Assembly: GCF_002531825.1 (NCBI RefSeq)
Contig: NZ_NWSX01000045.1
Span: forward strand, 1-47,482
DNA from: Rhizobium sp. J15
GTDB taxonomy: Bacteria > Pseudomonadota > Alphaproteobacteria > Rhizobiales > Rhizobiaceae
Direction: 5' to 3'
Length of the DNA stretch: 47,482 nucleotides
Below the pieces are notes generated by a model. It had not been told where the DNA came from. It was given only the letters and a program-made list of their open reading frames with translations, and searched no databases. The position numbers and the translations under genes were made by a program. Of this stretch, positions 32,647 to 41,513 are shown in pieces. Positions within the stretch are counted from its first letter, which is position 1. Every line of letters begins with the position of its first letter.

Positions 32647-33504
32647 ATGAGCTTCAAGGCCGCCGCCGTCCAGATGTGTTCAGGGGTCGATCCGGAAAAG
32701 AACGCCGCCGCCATGGCGCGGCTGGTGCGCGAGGCCGCCGCGCAGGGGGCGACCTATGTGCAGACGCCCGAAATGACCGGCATGCTGCAGCGGGATCGAG
32801 CGGCGGCACGCGCCGTGCTTGCCGATGAGACACGCGATATCATCGTCAAAACCGGTTCGGCGCTTGCCGCAGAGCTTGGCATCTACATGCATGTCGGCTC
32901 GACGGCGATTGCGCTTGCCGACGGCAAGATTGCCAATCGCGGCTTCCTCTTCGGTCCCGACGGACGCATCCTCAATCGCTACGACAAGATCCACATGTTC
33001 GACGTCGATCTCGATAATGGCGAGAGCTGGCGCGAAAGTGCGGCCTATACGGCCGGCTCGGAAGCGCGCGTCCTGTCGCTGCCCTTCGCCGAAATGGGCT
33101 TTGCCATCTGCTACGACGTCCGGTTCCCGGCGCTCTTTCGCGCCCAGGCCATTGCCGGCGCAGAGGTGATGACGGTGCCCGCCGCCTTCACCAGGCAGAC
33201 CGGCGAGGCGCATTGGGAAATCCTGCTCCGGGCGCGCGCCATCGAGAACGGCGTCTTCGTGATTGCCGCCGCGCAGGCCGGCCGGCACGAGGACGGGCGC
33301 GAGACTTTCGGCCATTCGATGATCATCGACCCCTGGGGCACTGTATTGGCCTCTGCCGGCGCCAGCGGCGAGGCAGTCATCGTTGCCGAGATCGATCCCA
33401 GCGCGGTGAAGGCCGCCCATGACAAGATCCCGAACCTGAGGAACGGCCGGGAATTCTCGGTCGAGAAGATTGCGGGGGCAGTCGCAGGAGGCGTCGCCGC
33501 TTGA
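32647..33504 (+). CDS. Carbon-nitrogen hydrolase, Nit1/Nit2-like (deaminated glutathione amidase type)
   Basis: 285 residues with the Glu42-Lys114-Cys155 triad of the nitrilase superfamily (PEMTG, YDKIHMFDV, FAICYDVRFP). The YDKIHMFDV form marks the Nit1 branch, whose members hydrolyse deaminated glutathione, a damage product of transaminases, and this fits with the glutaredoxin gene just upstream. The function is inferred from the branch. GAGGA lies before the ATG at 32647. The stop overlaps the start of the DUF1178 gene. Confidence 0.92.
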   Translation: MSFKAAAVQMCSGVDPEKNAAAMARLVREAAAQGATYVQTPEMTGMLQRDRAAARAVLADETRDIIVKTGSALAAELGIYMHVGSTAIALADGKIANRGFLFGPDGRILNRYDKIHMFDVDLDNGESWRESAAYTAGSEARVLSLPFAEMGFAICYDVRFPALFRAQAIAGAEVMTVPAAFTRQTGEAHWEILLRARAIENGVFVIAAAQAGRHEDGRETFGHSMIIDPWGTVLASAGASGEAVIVAEIDPSAVKAAHDKIPNLRNGREFSVEKIAGAVAGGVAA

Positions 33505-33929
33505 TCCGCTATTCCCTGACCTGTGACAGCGCCCATGAATTCGAAGGCTGGTTTTCCGAAAGCGTCGACTTCGACCGCCAGGTCGCGACCGGTTTCCTGA
33601 CCTGTCCTGTCTGCCATTCCGCCGCTATTTCCAAACTCCTGATGGCGCCTTCGGTGTCGACCGCGCGCAAGAAGGACGAGAGGCAGACACTGGCGATGGA
33701 CGCCATGCGCCGTGAGGCCCTCGACAAGCTGAAAGAGGCCGTCGCGGCGGTGAAGGCCAATTCCGAGGATGTCGGTACGAAGTTTCCCGAGGAAGCGCGC
33801 AAGATCCATTATGGAGAGGCGGACGCCCGCGGCATCATCGGCCAGGCGACCATCGACGAGGCGCAGGCGCTCGTGGAGGAGGGCATCGAGATCGCCGCCA
33901 TTCCGGTTTTGCCTGAGGATGTGAATTGA
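33501..33929 (+). CDS. DUF1178 family protein, TTG start
   Basis: 142 residues starting at TTG at 33501, with GGAGG 8 bases upstream and a 4-base overlap (TTGA) with the preceding gene. Cys8, Cys35 and Cys38 (TCD...TCPVC) form a likely zinc ribbon at the N-terminus. A helical region (EALDKLKEAVAAVKANSEDVG) and the conserved KIHYGEADARGIIGQAT segment follow. DUF1178 proteins are conserved in Alphaproteobacteria beside grxC and nit; the function is unknown. Confidence 0.92.
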   Translation: MIRYSLTCDSAHEFEGWFSESVDFDRQVATGFLTCPVCHSAAISKLLMAPSVSTARKKDERQTLAMDAMRREALDKLKEAVAAVKANSEDVGTKFPEEARKIHYGEADARGIIGQATIDEAQALVEEGIEIAAIPVLPEDVN

Positions 33930-33930
33930 T

Positions 33931-34509
33931 ATGCGGTCCGCGCGTCTGGCCTTCTATAACTTCGGCCTGCATGTCGCCCCTGCCGAAAGTGAAGCGGTCA
34001 AAGGCTTCGTTCTGCGCGAACCTGCGAATTTCGAAGCCGCCGCTCGCGCCTGCGGCTTCATCGGACGCTCCGGCTATGCCGGTTATCCCGGCGCTCGGAG
34101 CTGGGGCGTTCAGGTCTTTCCTCGTTACATGAAAGGCAGCGGTTTTGACTCTGCCCCTTCGTCCCTTTCGCTCTGGGCAGACATCGAGTCCCTGATGGCC
34201 TTCACCTATAACGGCGTGCACGCCGAGGCCTTGAAGAATGCCCGCAATTGGAACGTGAAGCCGACATGGCCGCCGCTGGTTTTGTGGTGGGTTGCGGCTC
34301 ATCATCGGCCGGACTGGCAAGAAGGGGTCGAGCGCCTGGAATATCTCGCCGACCACGGGTCGAGTCCGCACGCTTTTACGTTCAAACAGCCCTACGGGCC
34401 TGAGGGCGCCGAGATCTCGATCGATCGCGATCGGGTCAAGGAACTTGCTGCACGCAATGCCGAAACCCAGACGGATCTGCTTGCTTACGTCCAAACGCTA
34501 AAAGTTTAG
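33931..34509 (+). CDS. DUF3291 domain protein
   Basis: 192 residues. The sequence SLSLWADIESLMAFTYNGVHAEALKNARNW is the signature of DUF3291, a dimeric α+β barrel fold related to small monooxygenases. The region with LVLWWVAAHHRPDWQEGVERLEYLADHG completes it. The function is unknown. It begins 1 bp after the DUF1178 stop and looks like the last gene of the comF operon; it is convergent with ubiG, 20 bp away. This gene is less constant in that operon than the others, as far as I recall. Confidence 0.85.
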   Translation: MRSARLAFYNFGLHVAPAESEAVKGFVLREPANFEAAARACGFIGRSGYAGYPGARSWGVQVFPRYMKGSGFDSAPSSLSLWADIESLMAFTYNGVHAEALKNARNWNVKPTWPPLVLWWVAAHHRPDWQEGVERLEYLADHGSSPHAFTFKQPYGPEGAEISIDRDRVKELAARNAETQTDLLAYVQTLKV

Positions 34510-34529
34510 TCGGCTAATTGGCTGCCGAA

Positions 34530-35276
34530 TTACGCTTCGCGCCTGGCCAGCAACATATAGTTCACGTCCATATCCCTGGACAGGTTCCACTGGTTCGACA
34601 GCGGATTGAAAAAGACGCCGGTGCGGTCGGTGATTTCCAGGCCGCTTGCGTTGAGTGGCTTTTCCAGCTCCTCCGGGCGCACCAGTTTTTCATATTGATG
34701 CGTGCCGCGCGGCAGCCAGCGCAAGATGTTCTCGGCGGCGAAGATGGCAAGGGCTGCCGCCTTCATTGTGCGGTTGATGGTGGCGACGAAGATCAGGCCG
34801 CCGGGGCGGACCATTTTCGCGCAGGTCGTCATGAAGAGTTCGACGTCGGCGACGTGTTCGACCACTTCCATGTTCAAGACGATGTCGAAGGTCTCGCCGG
34901 CCTCTGCGAGCTCCTCGGCAGTGACGGCGCGATAGTCCACCGGAACGCCGGACGCCTTGGCGTGGGTCGAGGCGATGCCGATATTCTTCTCGGAAGGATC
35001 GGCGCCGACGACCGAGGCGCCCATGCGGGCGACGGGTTCGGACAGGAGGCCGCCGCCGCAGCCGATATCGAGCACACGCAGCCCCTCGAGCGGGCGGGCG
35101 CTTTTCGGATCACGGCCGAAATTCTCGCAGGCCTTGTCTCTTATATAGGCGAGCCGGACGGGATTGAACTTGTGCAACGGCTTGAACTTGCCGGTCGGGC
35201 TCCACCATTCCGCCGCCATCGCCGAGAAGCGGTCCACTTCGCCCTGGTCGATCGTGCTTCTGGCGGTTTCCGTCAT
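34530..35276 (-). CDS. ubiG: Ubiquinone biosynthesis O-methyltransferase
   Basis: 248 residues from the ATG at 35276 (GGAGAAAGCC upstream). UbiG/Coq3 methylates both O positions in ubiquinone synthesis using SAM. Motifs: KFKPLHKFNPVRLAYI near the N-terminus, the SAM loop VLDIGCGGGLLSE (68-80), LNMEVVEHVAD, and FVATINRT, all typical. An ATG at 35324 would add 16 residues and is not preferred. It is divergent from lysC, with 296 bp between the starts; I see no gene there. Confidence 0.96.
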   Translation of the reverse strand: MTETARSTIDQGEVDRFSAMAAEWWSPTGKFKPLHKFNPVRLAYIRDKACENFGRDPKSARPLEGLRVLDIGCGGGLLSEPVARMGASVVGADPSEKNIGIASTHAKASGVPVDYRAVTAEELAEAGETFDIVLNMEVVEHVADVELFMTTCAKMVRPGGLIFVATINRTMKAAALAIFAAENILRWLPRGTHQYEKLVRPEELEKPLNASGLEITDRTGVFFNPLSNQWNLSRDMDVNYMLLARREA

Positions 35277-35572
35277 GGCTTTCTCCATCGTTCGTGTCAT
35301 GTGAAGTCGGACGATCGGGGGCATAAGTCAAGGGGCGGCGCATGAGGGCAGGCGTGAGTGCGCAAATGGCCGGCAATTGCTTTTGTCGTGTACGCTTGCC
35401 TCCCCCCGCCAAACTCGCTAAGAGACGCCGCAACTTGGGGCCTTCAGGGGCCTGGGCTTTAGAGCGGTTCCAGAAACGGGGATGCGGCTCTTTCGCCAAG
35501 CGGTCCGCCCCAGAGCTTTCGTGATGCCGGGTCCGGGTTTCCGCTTTCCGGCGCCAGTCGTGGTAGAGGCAT

Positions 35573-36847
35573 ATGGCACGCATCGTAATGAAATTCGGCG
35601 GCACGTCCGTCGCTGACCTGGACCGCATCAAGAACGTTGCCCGCCACGTGAAACGCGAAGTCGATGCCGGCCACGAGGTGGCGGTGGTGGTCTCGGCCAT
35701 GTCCGGCAAGACCAATGAGCTGGTCGGCTGGGTGCAGGGCATGCCGAAGGTGATCGGCGCCAATTCCCCCTTCTACGATGCGCGCGAATATGACGCGGTG
35801 GTCGCTTCCGGCGAGCAGGTGACCTCGGGTCTGCTGGCGATCGCATTGCAGGCAATGGATATCAATGCGCGCTCCTGGCAGGGGTGGCAGATCCCGATCC
35901 GCACCGACAACGCCCATGGCGCGGCGCGCATCCTGGAGATCGACGGTTCCGACATCATCAAGCGGATGGGCGAGGGACAGGTCGCCGTCATCGCCGGCTT
36001 CCAGGGATTGGGGCCCGACAATCGCCTCGCAACGCTCGGGCGCGGCGGATCGGATACGTCGGCCGTTGCCATCGCGGCCGCTGTCAAAGCGGATCGCTGC
36101 GATATCTATACCGATGTCGACGGCGTCTACACGACCGATCCGCGCATCGTGCCGCAGGCGCGCAGGCTGAAGAAGATCGCCTTCGAGGAAATGCTCGAGA
36201 TGGCCTCGCTCGGCGCCAAGGTGCTGCAGGTGCGCTCGGTCGAGCTTGCCATGGTGCACAAGGTGCGTACCTTCGTGCGCTCGTCTTTCGAAGATCCCGA
36301 TGCTCCGGGCATGGGCGATCTGTTGAACCCGCCCGGAACGCTGATTTGTGACGAGGATGAAATCGTGGAACAGGAAGTAGTCACCGGCATCGCCTATGCC
36401 AAGGATGAGGCTCAGATCTCGCTTCGCCGTCTTGCCGACCGGCCGGGCGTTTCCGCCGCGATCTTCGGGCCGCTTGCCGAATCCCATATCAATGTCGACA
36501 TGATCGTCCAGAATATTTCCGAGGACGGATCGAAGACCGACATGACCTTCACCGTGCCGTCGGGCGACGTCGAAAAGGCGATCAAGGTGCTCGGCGACCA
36601 TAAGGAGAAGATCGGCTACGATGTCGTGCAGAACGAATCGGGCCTGGTGAAAGTCTCCGTCATTGGTATCGGCATGCGCAGCCATGCCGGCGTTGCCGCG
36701 ACCGCGTTTCGTGCACTTGCCGAAAAAGGCATCAACATCAAGGCGATCACGACCTCCGAGATCAAGATTTCCATCCTGATCGACGGTCCCTATGCAGAAC
36801 TCGCTGTCAGGACTTTGCATTCCTGCTACGGTCTGGATAAGAATTGA
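35573..36847 (+). CDS. lysC: Aspartate kinase
   Basis: 424 residues. It phosphorylates aspartate, the first step towards lysine, threonine and methionine. The N-terminal kinase signature is KFGGTS (7-12), with GRGGSDTSAVAIAAA and CDIYTDVDGVYTTDPR downstream. Two ACT domains occupy the C-terminal 150 residues (ISLRRLADRPGVSAAIFGPL; SVIGIGMRSHAGVAATAF), so feedback inhibition by lysine and/or threonine is expected. AGAGG lies 4 bases before the ATG. It is followed by ptsP, the standard rhizobial order. Confidence 0.98.
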   Translation: MARIVMKFGGTSVADLDRIKNVARHVKREVDAGHEVAVVVSAMSGKTNELVGWVQGMPKVIGANSPFYDAREYDAVVASGEQVTSGLLAIALQAMDINARSWQGWQIPIRTDNAHGAARILEIDGSDIIKRMGEGQVAVIAGFQGLGPDNRLATLGRGGSDTSAVAIAAAVKADRCDIYTDVDGVYTTDPRIVPQARRLKKIAFEEMLEMASLGAKVLQVRSVELAMVHKVRTFVRSSFEDPDAPGMGDLLNPPGTLICDEDEIVEQEVVTGIAYAKDEAQISLRRLADRPGVSAAIFGPLAESHINVDMIVQNISEDGSKTDMTFTVPSGDVEKAIKVLGDHKEKIGYDVVQNESGLVKVSVIGIGMRSHAGVAATAFRALAEKGINIKAITTSEIKISILIDGPYAELAVRTLHSCYGLDKN

Positions 36848-36856
36848 TTCCCAGTG

Positions 36857-36900
36857 GGCGGCCTGCCCCTTCAGGTTGAGGAGACGGAGGCAGGCCCGCC
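36857..36900 (+). promoter_or_regulatory. Long intergenic hairpin between lysC and ptsP
   Basis: GGCGGCCTGCC (36857-36867) pairs with GGCAGGCCCGCC (36889-36900), 11 bp with one bulged C and a 21-base loop. It is not followed by a T-run, so it is not a normal terminator. It may block 3' decay of lysC mRNA, attenuate transcription or be a repeat. Confidence 0.55.
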
Positions 36901-36936
36901 GGGACACAGAGCATTGTTTCGGGAGCTTGAGACGTC

Positions 36937-39204
36937 ATGAGAGACCTTTCCGGCGGTCCGCGCGTGCTGCTCAGGCGGCTGCGCGAGTTGATGGCAGAGC
37001 CGCTGGAGCCGCAGGATCGTCTTGACCGGATCGTCCGACAGATTGCCGGCAACATGGTGGCGGAAGTCTGCTCCGTCTATGTGCTGCGCGCCGACGGCGT
37101 GCTCGAACTCTATGCGACCGAAGGTCTCAACCGCGAAGCCGTGCACCTGGCGCAGCTGAAGATGGGCCAGGGCCTCGTCGGCACGATCGCGGCTTCGGCG
37201 CAGCCGCTCAACCTTTCCGACGCACAGTCGCATCCGGCCTTCCGCTACCTGCCCGAGACGGGCGAAGAAATCTATCATTCCTTCCTCGGCGTGCCGATCT
37301 TGAGAACCGGACGCTCGCTCGGTGTTCTCGTCGTGCAGAACAAGGCGAGCCGCAATTATCGCGACGAAGAGGTCGAGGCGCTCGAAACGACGGCGATGGT
37401 GCTTGCCGAGATGATCGCCACCGGCGAGCTCAAGAAGATCACCAAGCCGGGCCTCGAACTCGACCTGACGCGCTCGGTGACGATCGACGGCGATACCTAT
37501 AATGACGGCATCGGCCTCGGCTACGTCGTGCTGCACGAACCGCGCATCGTCGTCACCAACCTGCTCAACGAGGATGCGGAGAAGGAGATCCGGCGGCTGG
37601 CGGAGGCCATGGGGTCGCTGAGGATCTCGATCGACGACATGCTGTCGCGCCGCGACGTATCGATGGAGGGCGAGCATCGCGAAGTGCTTGAAACCTATCG
37701 CATGTTCGCCCATGACCAGGGCTGGGTGCGCAAGCTCGAGGAAGCGATCCGCAACGGTCTGACGGCCGAAGCGGCGGTCGAGAAGGTGCAGAGCGACACC
37801 AAGGCGCGGATGATGCGGTTGACCGACCCGTATCTGCGCGAACGCATGCATGATTTCGAGGATCTGGCGAACCGGCTGCTCAGGCAGCTGACCGGCTATA
37901 CCGGCCGGACGACCGCCGAAGGCTTCCCGAATGATGCGATCATTCTGGCCCGCGCCATGGGTGCGGCCGAACTGCTCGATTATCCGCGCTCCAATGTCCG
38001 CGGGCTGGTGCTGGAAGAAGGGGCGGTGACCAGCCATGTGGTGATCGTCGCCCGCGCCATGGGCATTCCGGTCATCGGCCAGGCGGCCGGGGTGGTGGCG
38101 CTGGCCGAAAACGGCGATGCCGTGATCATCGACGCCGACGAGGGGCATGTGCATCTCAGGCCAATGGCCGATCATCGCCGTTCCTACGAAGAAAAGGTTC
38201 GCTTCCGCGCCAGGCGGCAGGAACAGTTCCGGGCGCTGCGCGCCATCGAGCCGGTCACCAAGGACGGCCAGCGGATCTCGCTGATGATGAATGCCGGCCT
38301 GTTGGTCGATCTGCCGCAGCTTTCTGAATCGGGTGCAGAGGGCATCGGTCTCTTCCGTACCGAGCTGCAATTCATGATCGCCTCCACCATGCCGAAGGCG
38401 GACGAGCAGGAGCAGTTCTACCGCAATGTGATCAAACAGGCGGCAGGCCGCGTCGTGACCTTCCGCACGCTCGATATCGGTGGCGACAAGGTCGTGCCCT
38501 ATTTCCGCGGCCACGAGGAGGAAAACCCCGCGCTCGGCTGGCGCGCCATCCGGCTGTCGCTCGACCGGCCGGGATTGCTGCGCACCCAGTTGCGCGCCCT
38601 GCTGAAAGCGTCGGCGGACACCGAGCTGAAGCTGATGGTGCCGATGGTGACCGAGGTGTCCGAGCTGAGGACGGTGCGTGAGCTCCTGCAGAAGGAAGTG
38701 CAGCATCTCTCGCGTTTCGGCCATGGGCTGCCGCGCAAGCTGCAATTCGGTGCGATGCTTGAGGTGCCGGCACTGCTCTGGCAGCTCGACGAGCTGATGG
38801 AGGCGGTTGATTTCGTTTCGGTCGGTTCGAACGACCTCTTCCAGTTCTCGATGGCCGTCGATCGCGGCAATGCACGGGTGTCGGACCGCTTCGATCCGCT
38901 CGGCAAGCCGTTCTTGCGCATCCTGCGCGACATCGTGCGCGGGGCGGACCGAAACAAGACGCCGGTGACGCTTTGCGGCGAACTTGCCGGCAAGCCGCTC
39001 TCGGCAATGGCGCTGCTCGGCATCGGTTTCCGCTCGATTTCGATGTCGCCGGCCTCGATCGGGCCGGTGAAAGCGATGCTGCTCGGCCTTGATGTCGGCG
39101 CGCTGACGAAGGCGATGGATGAGGTGCTGGACGACAACAGCGCCACCGTGCCGATGCGCGAGGTGCTTGCCCGCTTCGCCGAGAGCCACAATATTCCCCT
39201 TTAG
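36937..39204 (+). CDS. ptsP: PTS-Ntr phosphoenolpyruvate-protein phosphotransferase (EI-Ntr)
   Basis: 755 residues. It takes phosphate from PEP and passes it to NPr (PtsO), starting the nitrogen-related PTS that in rhizobia affects potassium transport, ABC transporters and PHB control. Domains in order: GAF (about 25-165), EI N-terminal with the phospho-histidine His367 in GAVTSHVVIVARAMGIP, and the PEP-binding barrel with GIGLFRTELQF, the VGSNDLFQFSMA motif and the catalytic cysteine in TLCGELAG. The GAF domain binds glutamine in some homologues. It is followed 28 bp on by prfA. Confidence 0.97.
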   Translation: MRDLSGGPRVLLRRLRELMAEPLEPQDRLDRIVRQIAGNMVAEVCSVYVLRADGVLELYATEGLNREAVHLAQLKMGQGLVGTIAASAQPLNLSDAQSHPAFRYLPETGEEIYHSFLGVPILRTGRSLGVLVVQNKASRNYRDEEVEALETTAMVLAEMIATGELKKITKPGLELDLTRSVTIDGDTYNDGIGLGYVVLHEPRIVVTNLLNEDAEKEIRRLAEAMGSLRISIDDMLSRRDVSMEGEHREVLETYRMFAHDQGWVRKLEEAIRNGLTAEAAVEKVQSDTKARMMRLTDPYLRERMHDFEDLANRLLRQLTGYTGRTTAEGFPNDAIILARAMGAAELLDYPRSNVRGLVLEEGAVTSHVVIVARAMGIPVIGQAAGVVALAENGDAVIIDADEGHVHLRPMADHRRSYEEKVRFRARRQEQFRALRAIEPVTKDGQRISLMMNAGLLVDLPQLSESGAEGIGLFRTELQFMIASTMPKADEQEQFYRNVIKQAAGRVVTFRTLDIGGDKVVPYFRGHEEENPALGWRAIRLSLDRPGLLRTQLRALLKASADTELKLMVPMVTEVSELRTVRELLQKEVQHLSRFGHGLPRKLQFGAMLEVPALLWQLDELMEAVDFVSVGSNDLFQFSMAVDRGNARVSDRFDPLGKPFLRILRDIVRGADRNKTPVTLCGELAGKPLSAMALLGIGFRSISMSPASIGPVKAMLLGLDVGALTKAMDEVLDDNSATVPMREVLARFAESHNIPL

Positions 39205-39232
39205 GCATATATAAGAAGAATCGGAGCGAAGG

Positions 39233-40312
39233 GTGGCGAAGCTTCCCGTTGAAAAGATGCGCGAGCTGGAACGCCGTTTCGGCGAGATCGAAGCGCGCAT
39301 GTCGGCCGGCCCTGCCGCCGACGTCTATGTGAAGCTTGCGTCCGAATATTCCGAGCTGCAACCTGTCGTCACGAAGATCCGCGCCTATGAGAAGGCGGTC
39401 GCCGAGCTTGCCGATCTCGACGCGCTGCTGGAGGACAAATCGGTCGATCGCGAGATGCGCGACCTCGCCGAACTCGAACTGCCCGAGGTGAAGGAGCGGA
39501 TCGAGGCGCTGGAGCAGGAGATGCAGATCCTGCTGCTGCCGAAGGATGCGGCGGACGAAAAAAGCGCGATCCTCGAAATCCGCGCCGGCACCGGCGGCTC
39601 GGAAGCGGCGCTTTTCGCCGGCGATCTCTTTCGCATGTATGAGCGTTTCGCCTCCGAGAAGGGCTGGAAAGTCGAGGTGCTCTCGGCGAGCGAGGGCGAA
39701 GCCGGCGGCTATAAGGAAATCATTGCGACGATCACGGGGAGGGGCGTCTTCGCCAAGCTGAAATTCGAATCCGGCGTGCACCGCGTACAGCGCGTGCCGG
39801 AGACCGAGGCGGGCGGGCGCATTCACACGTCGGCCGCGACGGTGGCGGTGCTGCCGGAAGCCGAGGAGATCGATATCGAGATCCGGCCGGAAGACATCCG
39901 CATCGACACGATGCGCTCTTCGGGCGCCGGCGGCCAGCACGTCAATACGACCGACTCGGCGGTGCGCATCACTCACCTGCCGACCGGCATCGTCGTCACC
40001 AGCTCGGAAAAATCGCAGCATCAGAACCGCGCCAAGGCGATGCAGGTGCTGCGCTCCAGGCTTTACGATGCCGAACGGCAGCGCGCCGACAGCGAGCGCT
40101 CGGCCGACCGCAAGAGCCAGGTCGGTTCCGGCGACCGCTCCGAGCGCATCCGCACCTATAATTTCCCGCAGGGGCGGGTGACCGACCACCGCATCAACCT
40201 AACGCTCTACAAGCTCGATCGGATGATGGAAGGCGAGATCGAGGAAGTCGTCGACGCGCTGATGGCCGACTATCAGGCAAGCCAGCTGGCGCAGCTCGGC
40301 GAACAGCCGTGA
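39233..40312 (+). CDS. prfA: Peptide chain release factor 1
   Basis: 359 residues from a GTG start at 39233 with GGAG 7 bases upstream. RF1 terminates at UAA and UAG. The codon-recognition tripeptide is Pro189-Glu190-Thr191 (VPETEAGGRIHTS; the family pattern is PxT), and the catalytic GGQ is at 233-235 in SSGAGGQHVNTTDSAV. The glutamine of GGQ is methylated by PrmC, encoded just downstream with an overlapping start (GTGA). Confidence 0.98.
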   Translation: MAKLPVEKMRELERRFGEIEARMSAGPAADVYVKLASEYSELQPVVTKIRAYEKAVAELADLDALLEDKSVDREMRDLAELELPEVKERIEALEQEMQILLLPKDAADEKSAILEIRAGTGGSEAALFAGDLFRMYERFASEKGWKVEVLSASEGEAGGYKEIIATITGRGVFAKLKFESGVHRVQRVPETEAGGRIHTSAATVAVLPEAEEIDIEIRPEDIRIDTMRSSGAGGQHVNTTDSAVRITHLPTGIVVTSSEKSQHQNRAKAMQVLRSRLYDAERQRADSERSADRKSQVGSGDRSERIRTYNFPQGRVTDHRINLTLYKLDRMMEGEIEEVVDALMADYQASQLAQLGEQP

Positions 40313-41169
40313 GCCCGACGGTCGCCGATATGCTGGCCGAGGCGCGGCGCCGCTTTACCAAGGGCGGTATCGCCGACCCGGCGACCGATGCGCGGCTGCT
40401 GGTCGCAGGTCTTCTGAAACTGTCGTCGACCGAGCTTCTGACACGATCGGCTGAGGGGCTTTCTCCCGAGCAGGCGGAGGTGATTTTCAAGGCGCTGGAA
40501 CGGCGGCTCGCCCACGAGCCGGTGCACCGCATCCTCGGCGAACGGGAATTCTACGGCCTGGCGCTTCGGCTTTCGGCGGAAACGCTGGAACCGCGCCCGG
40601 ATACGGAAATCCTCGTCGACACGGTGCTTCCCTATCTCAGGGACCTTGCAAAGGCTGAGGGCAATCTCCATATCCTTGATATAGGAACCGGGACCGGGGC
40701 GATATGCCTCGCGCTTTTGAGCGAATGTCCCGATGCGTCAGGTATCGGCAGCGACATATCGTCGGATGCACTTGGGACGGCAAAGTCAAACGCAGAAAGA
40801 AACGGGTTGCAGGATCGCTTTCAAGCCGTGCAGTCGAGATGGTTCGAGAACATCCAGGGCTCGTTTCACGCGATTGTCTCAAATCCGCCCTATATTGCCT
40901 CCAAGGTCATTCACGATCTCGCTCCCGAAGTGACGAAATTTGATCCGGTTGCAGCGCTGGATGGCGGCCCGGATGGGCTTGACGCCTACAAAGCCATAGC
41001 CAAGGATGCGGCAAGGTTCATGAGGCCTGATGGGGTCGTGGGACTGGAAATCGGCTACGATCAGCGAAACGATGTGACGGCAATCTTCGAAGCGGAAGGC
41101 TTCAAGTGCCTCAAATCCGTTAAAGATTACGGTCAGAACGACAGGGTGCTCGTGTTCGCGCTCGCGTGA
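40309..41169 (+). CDS. prmC: Release factor glutamine methyltransferase
   Basis: 286 residues, starting at a GTG that overlaps the prfA stop by 4 bases. It methylates the GGQ glutamine of RF1 and RF2. The SAM-binding LDIGTGTGAICLALL (123-137) and catalytic NPPY (192-195) in IVSNPPYIAS are intact. From about codon 120 onward the codon use shifts: ATA, AGA, AGG, TCA, GGG and CTT appear repeatedly, while the first 40% and the flanking genes avoid them. This suggests a recombined 3' part from a different source. The last residues ALA replace a longer C-terminus seen in some homologues. A stretch of 344 bp follows before the next gene, in which I see only a small TCAGT/ACTGA inverted repeat (41372-41384). 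Confidence 0.96.
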   Translation: MSPTVADMLAEARRRFTKGGIADPATDARLLVAGLLKLSSTELLTRSAEGLSPEQAEVIFKALERRLAHEPVHRILGEREFYGLALRLSAETLEPRPDTEILVDTVLPYLRDLAKAEGNLHILDIGTGTGAICLALLSECPDASGIGSDISSDALGTAKSNAERNGLQDRFQAVQSRWFENIQGSFHAIVSNPPYIASKVIHDLAPEVTKFDPVAALDGGPDGLDAYKAIAKDAARFMRPDGVVGLEIGYDQRNDVTAIFEAEGFKCLKSVKDYGQNDRVLVFALA

Positions 41170-41513
41170 CGGGCGATAATTGCCGGCATTGAACAGAACA
41201 TTATTGCTATTGCGAAGAAAAGGCTTGGATTTCCGGGGGAAGCAATATAGGTTGCGGACACGTGTTGGGCAGATAGGAATGAACGAGATTCGTTCGGTAC
41301 TTGGTTTGCCTCGGGGGTCCGCTCTTTTAAACGAGAGTTTCAACGGTTGAACACGACCCAATGCGTGAATCAGTCAAACTGACTTGAGAACCAAGCGGCA
41401 GGTCGGCGCAAAGGCGCAGTATGCTCGCGGCACAAAGGTCCTGACCCGGTTTTCCGGTCATGGCGGTTGGTGCCATGTATCCATCACAAACAGAGAATTC
41501 AGGTGAACGATCT

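Noticed and set aside
32647..33504. Second nitrilase forming a nitrile pathway with the gene at 27497
   Set aside because: Its YDKIHMFDV and CYDVRFP motifs place it in the Nit1/Nit2 amidase branch beside grxC, a core rhizobial operon.
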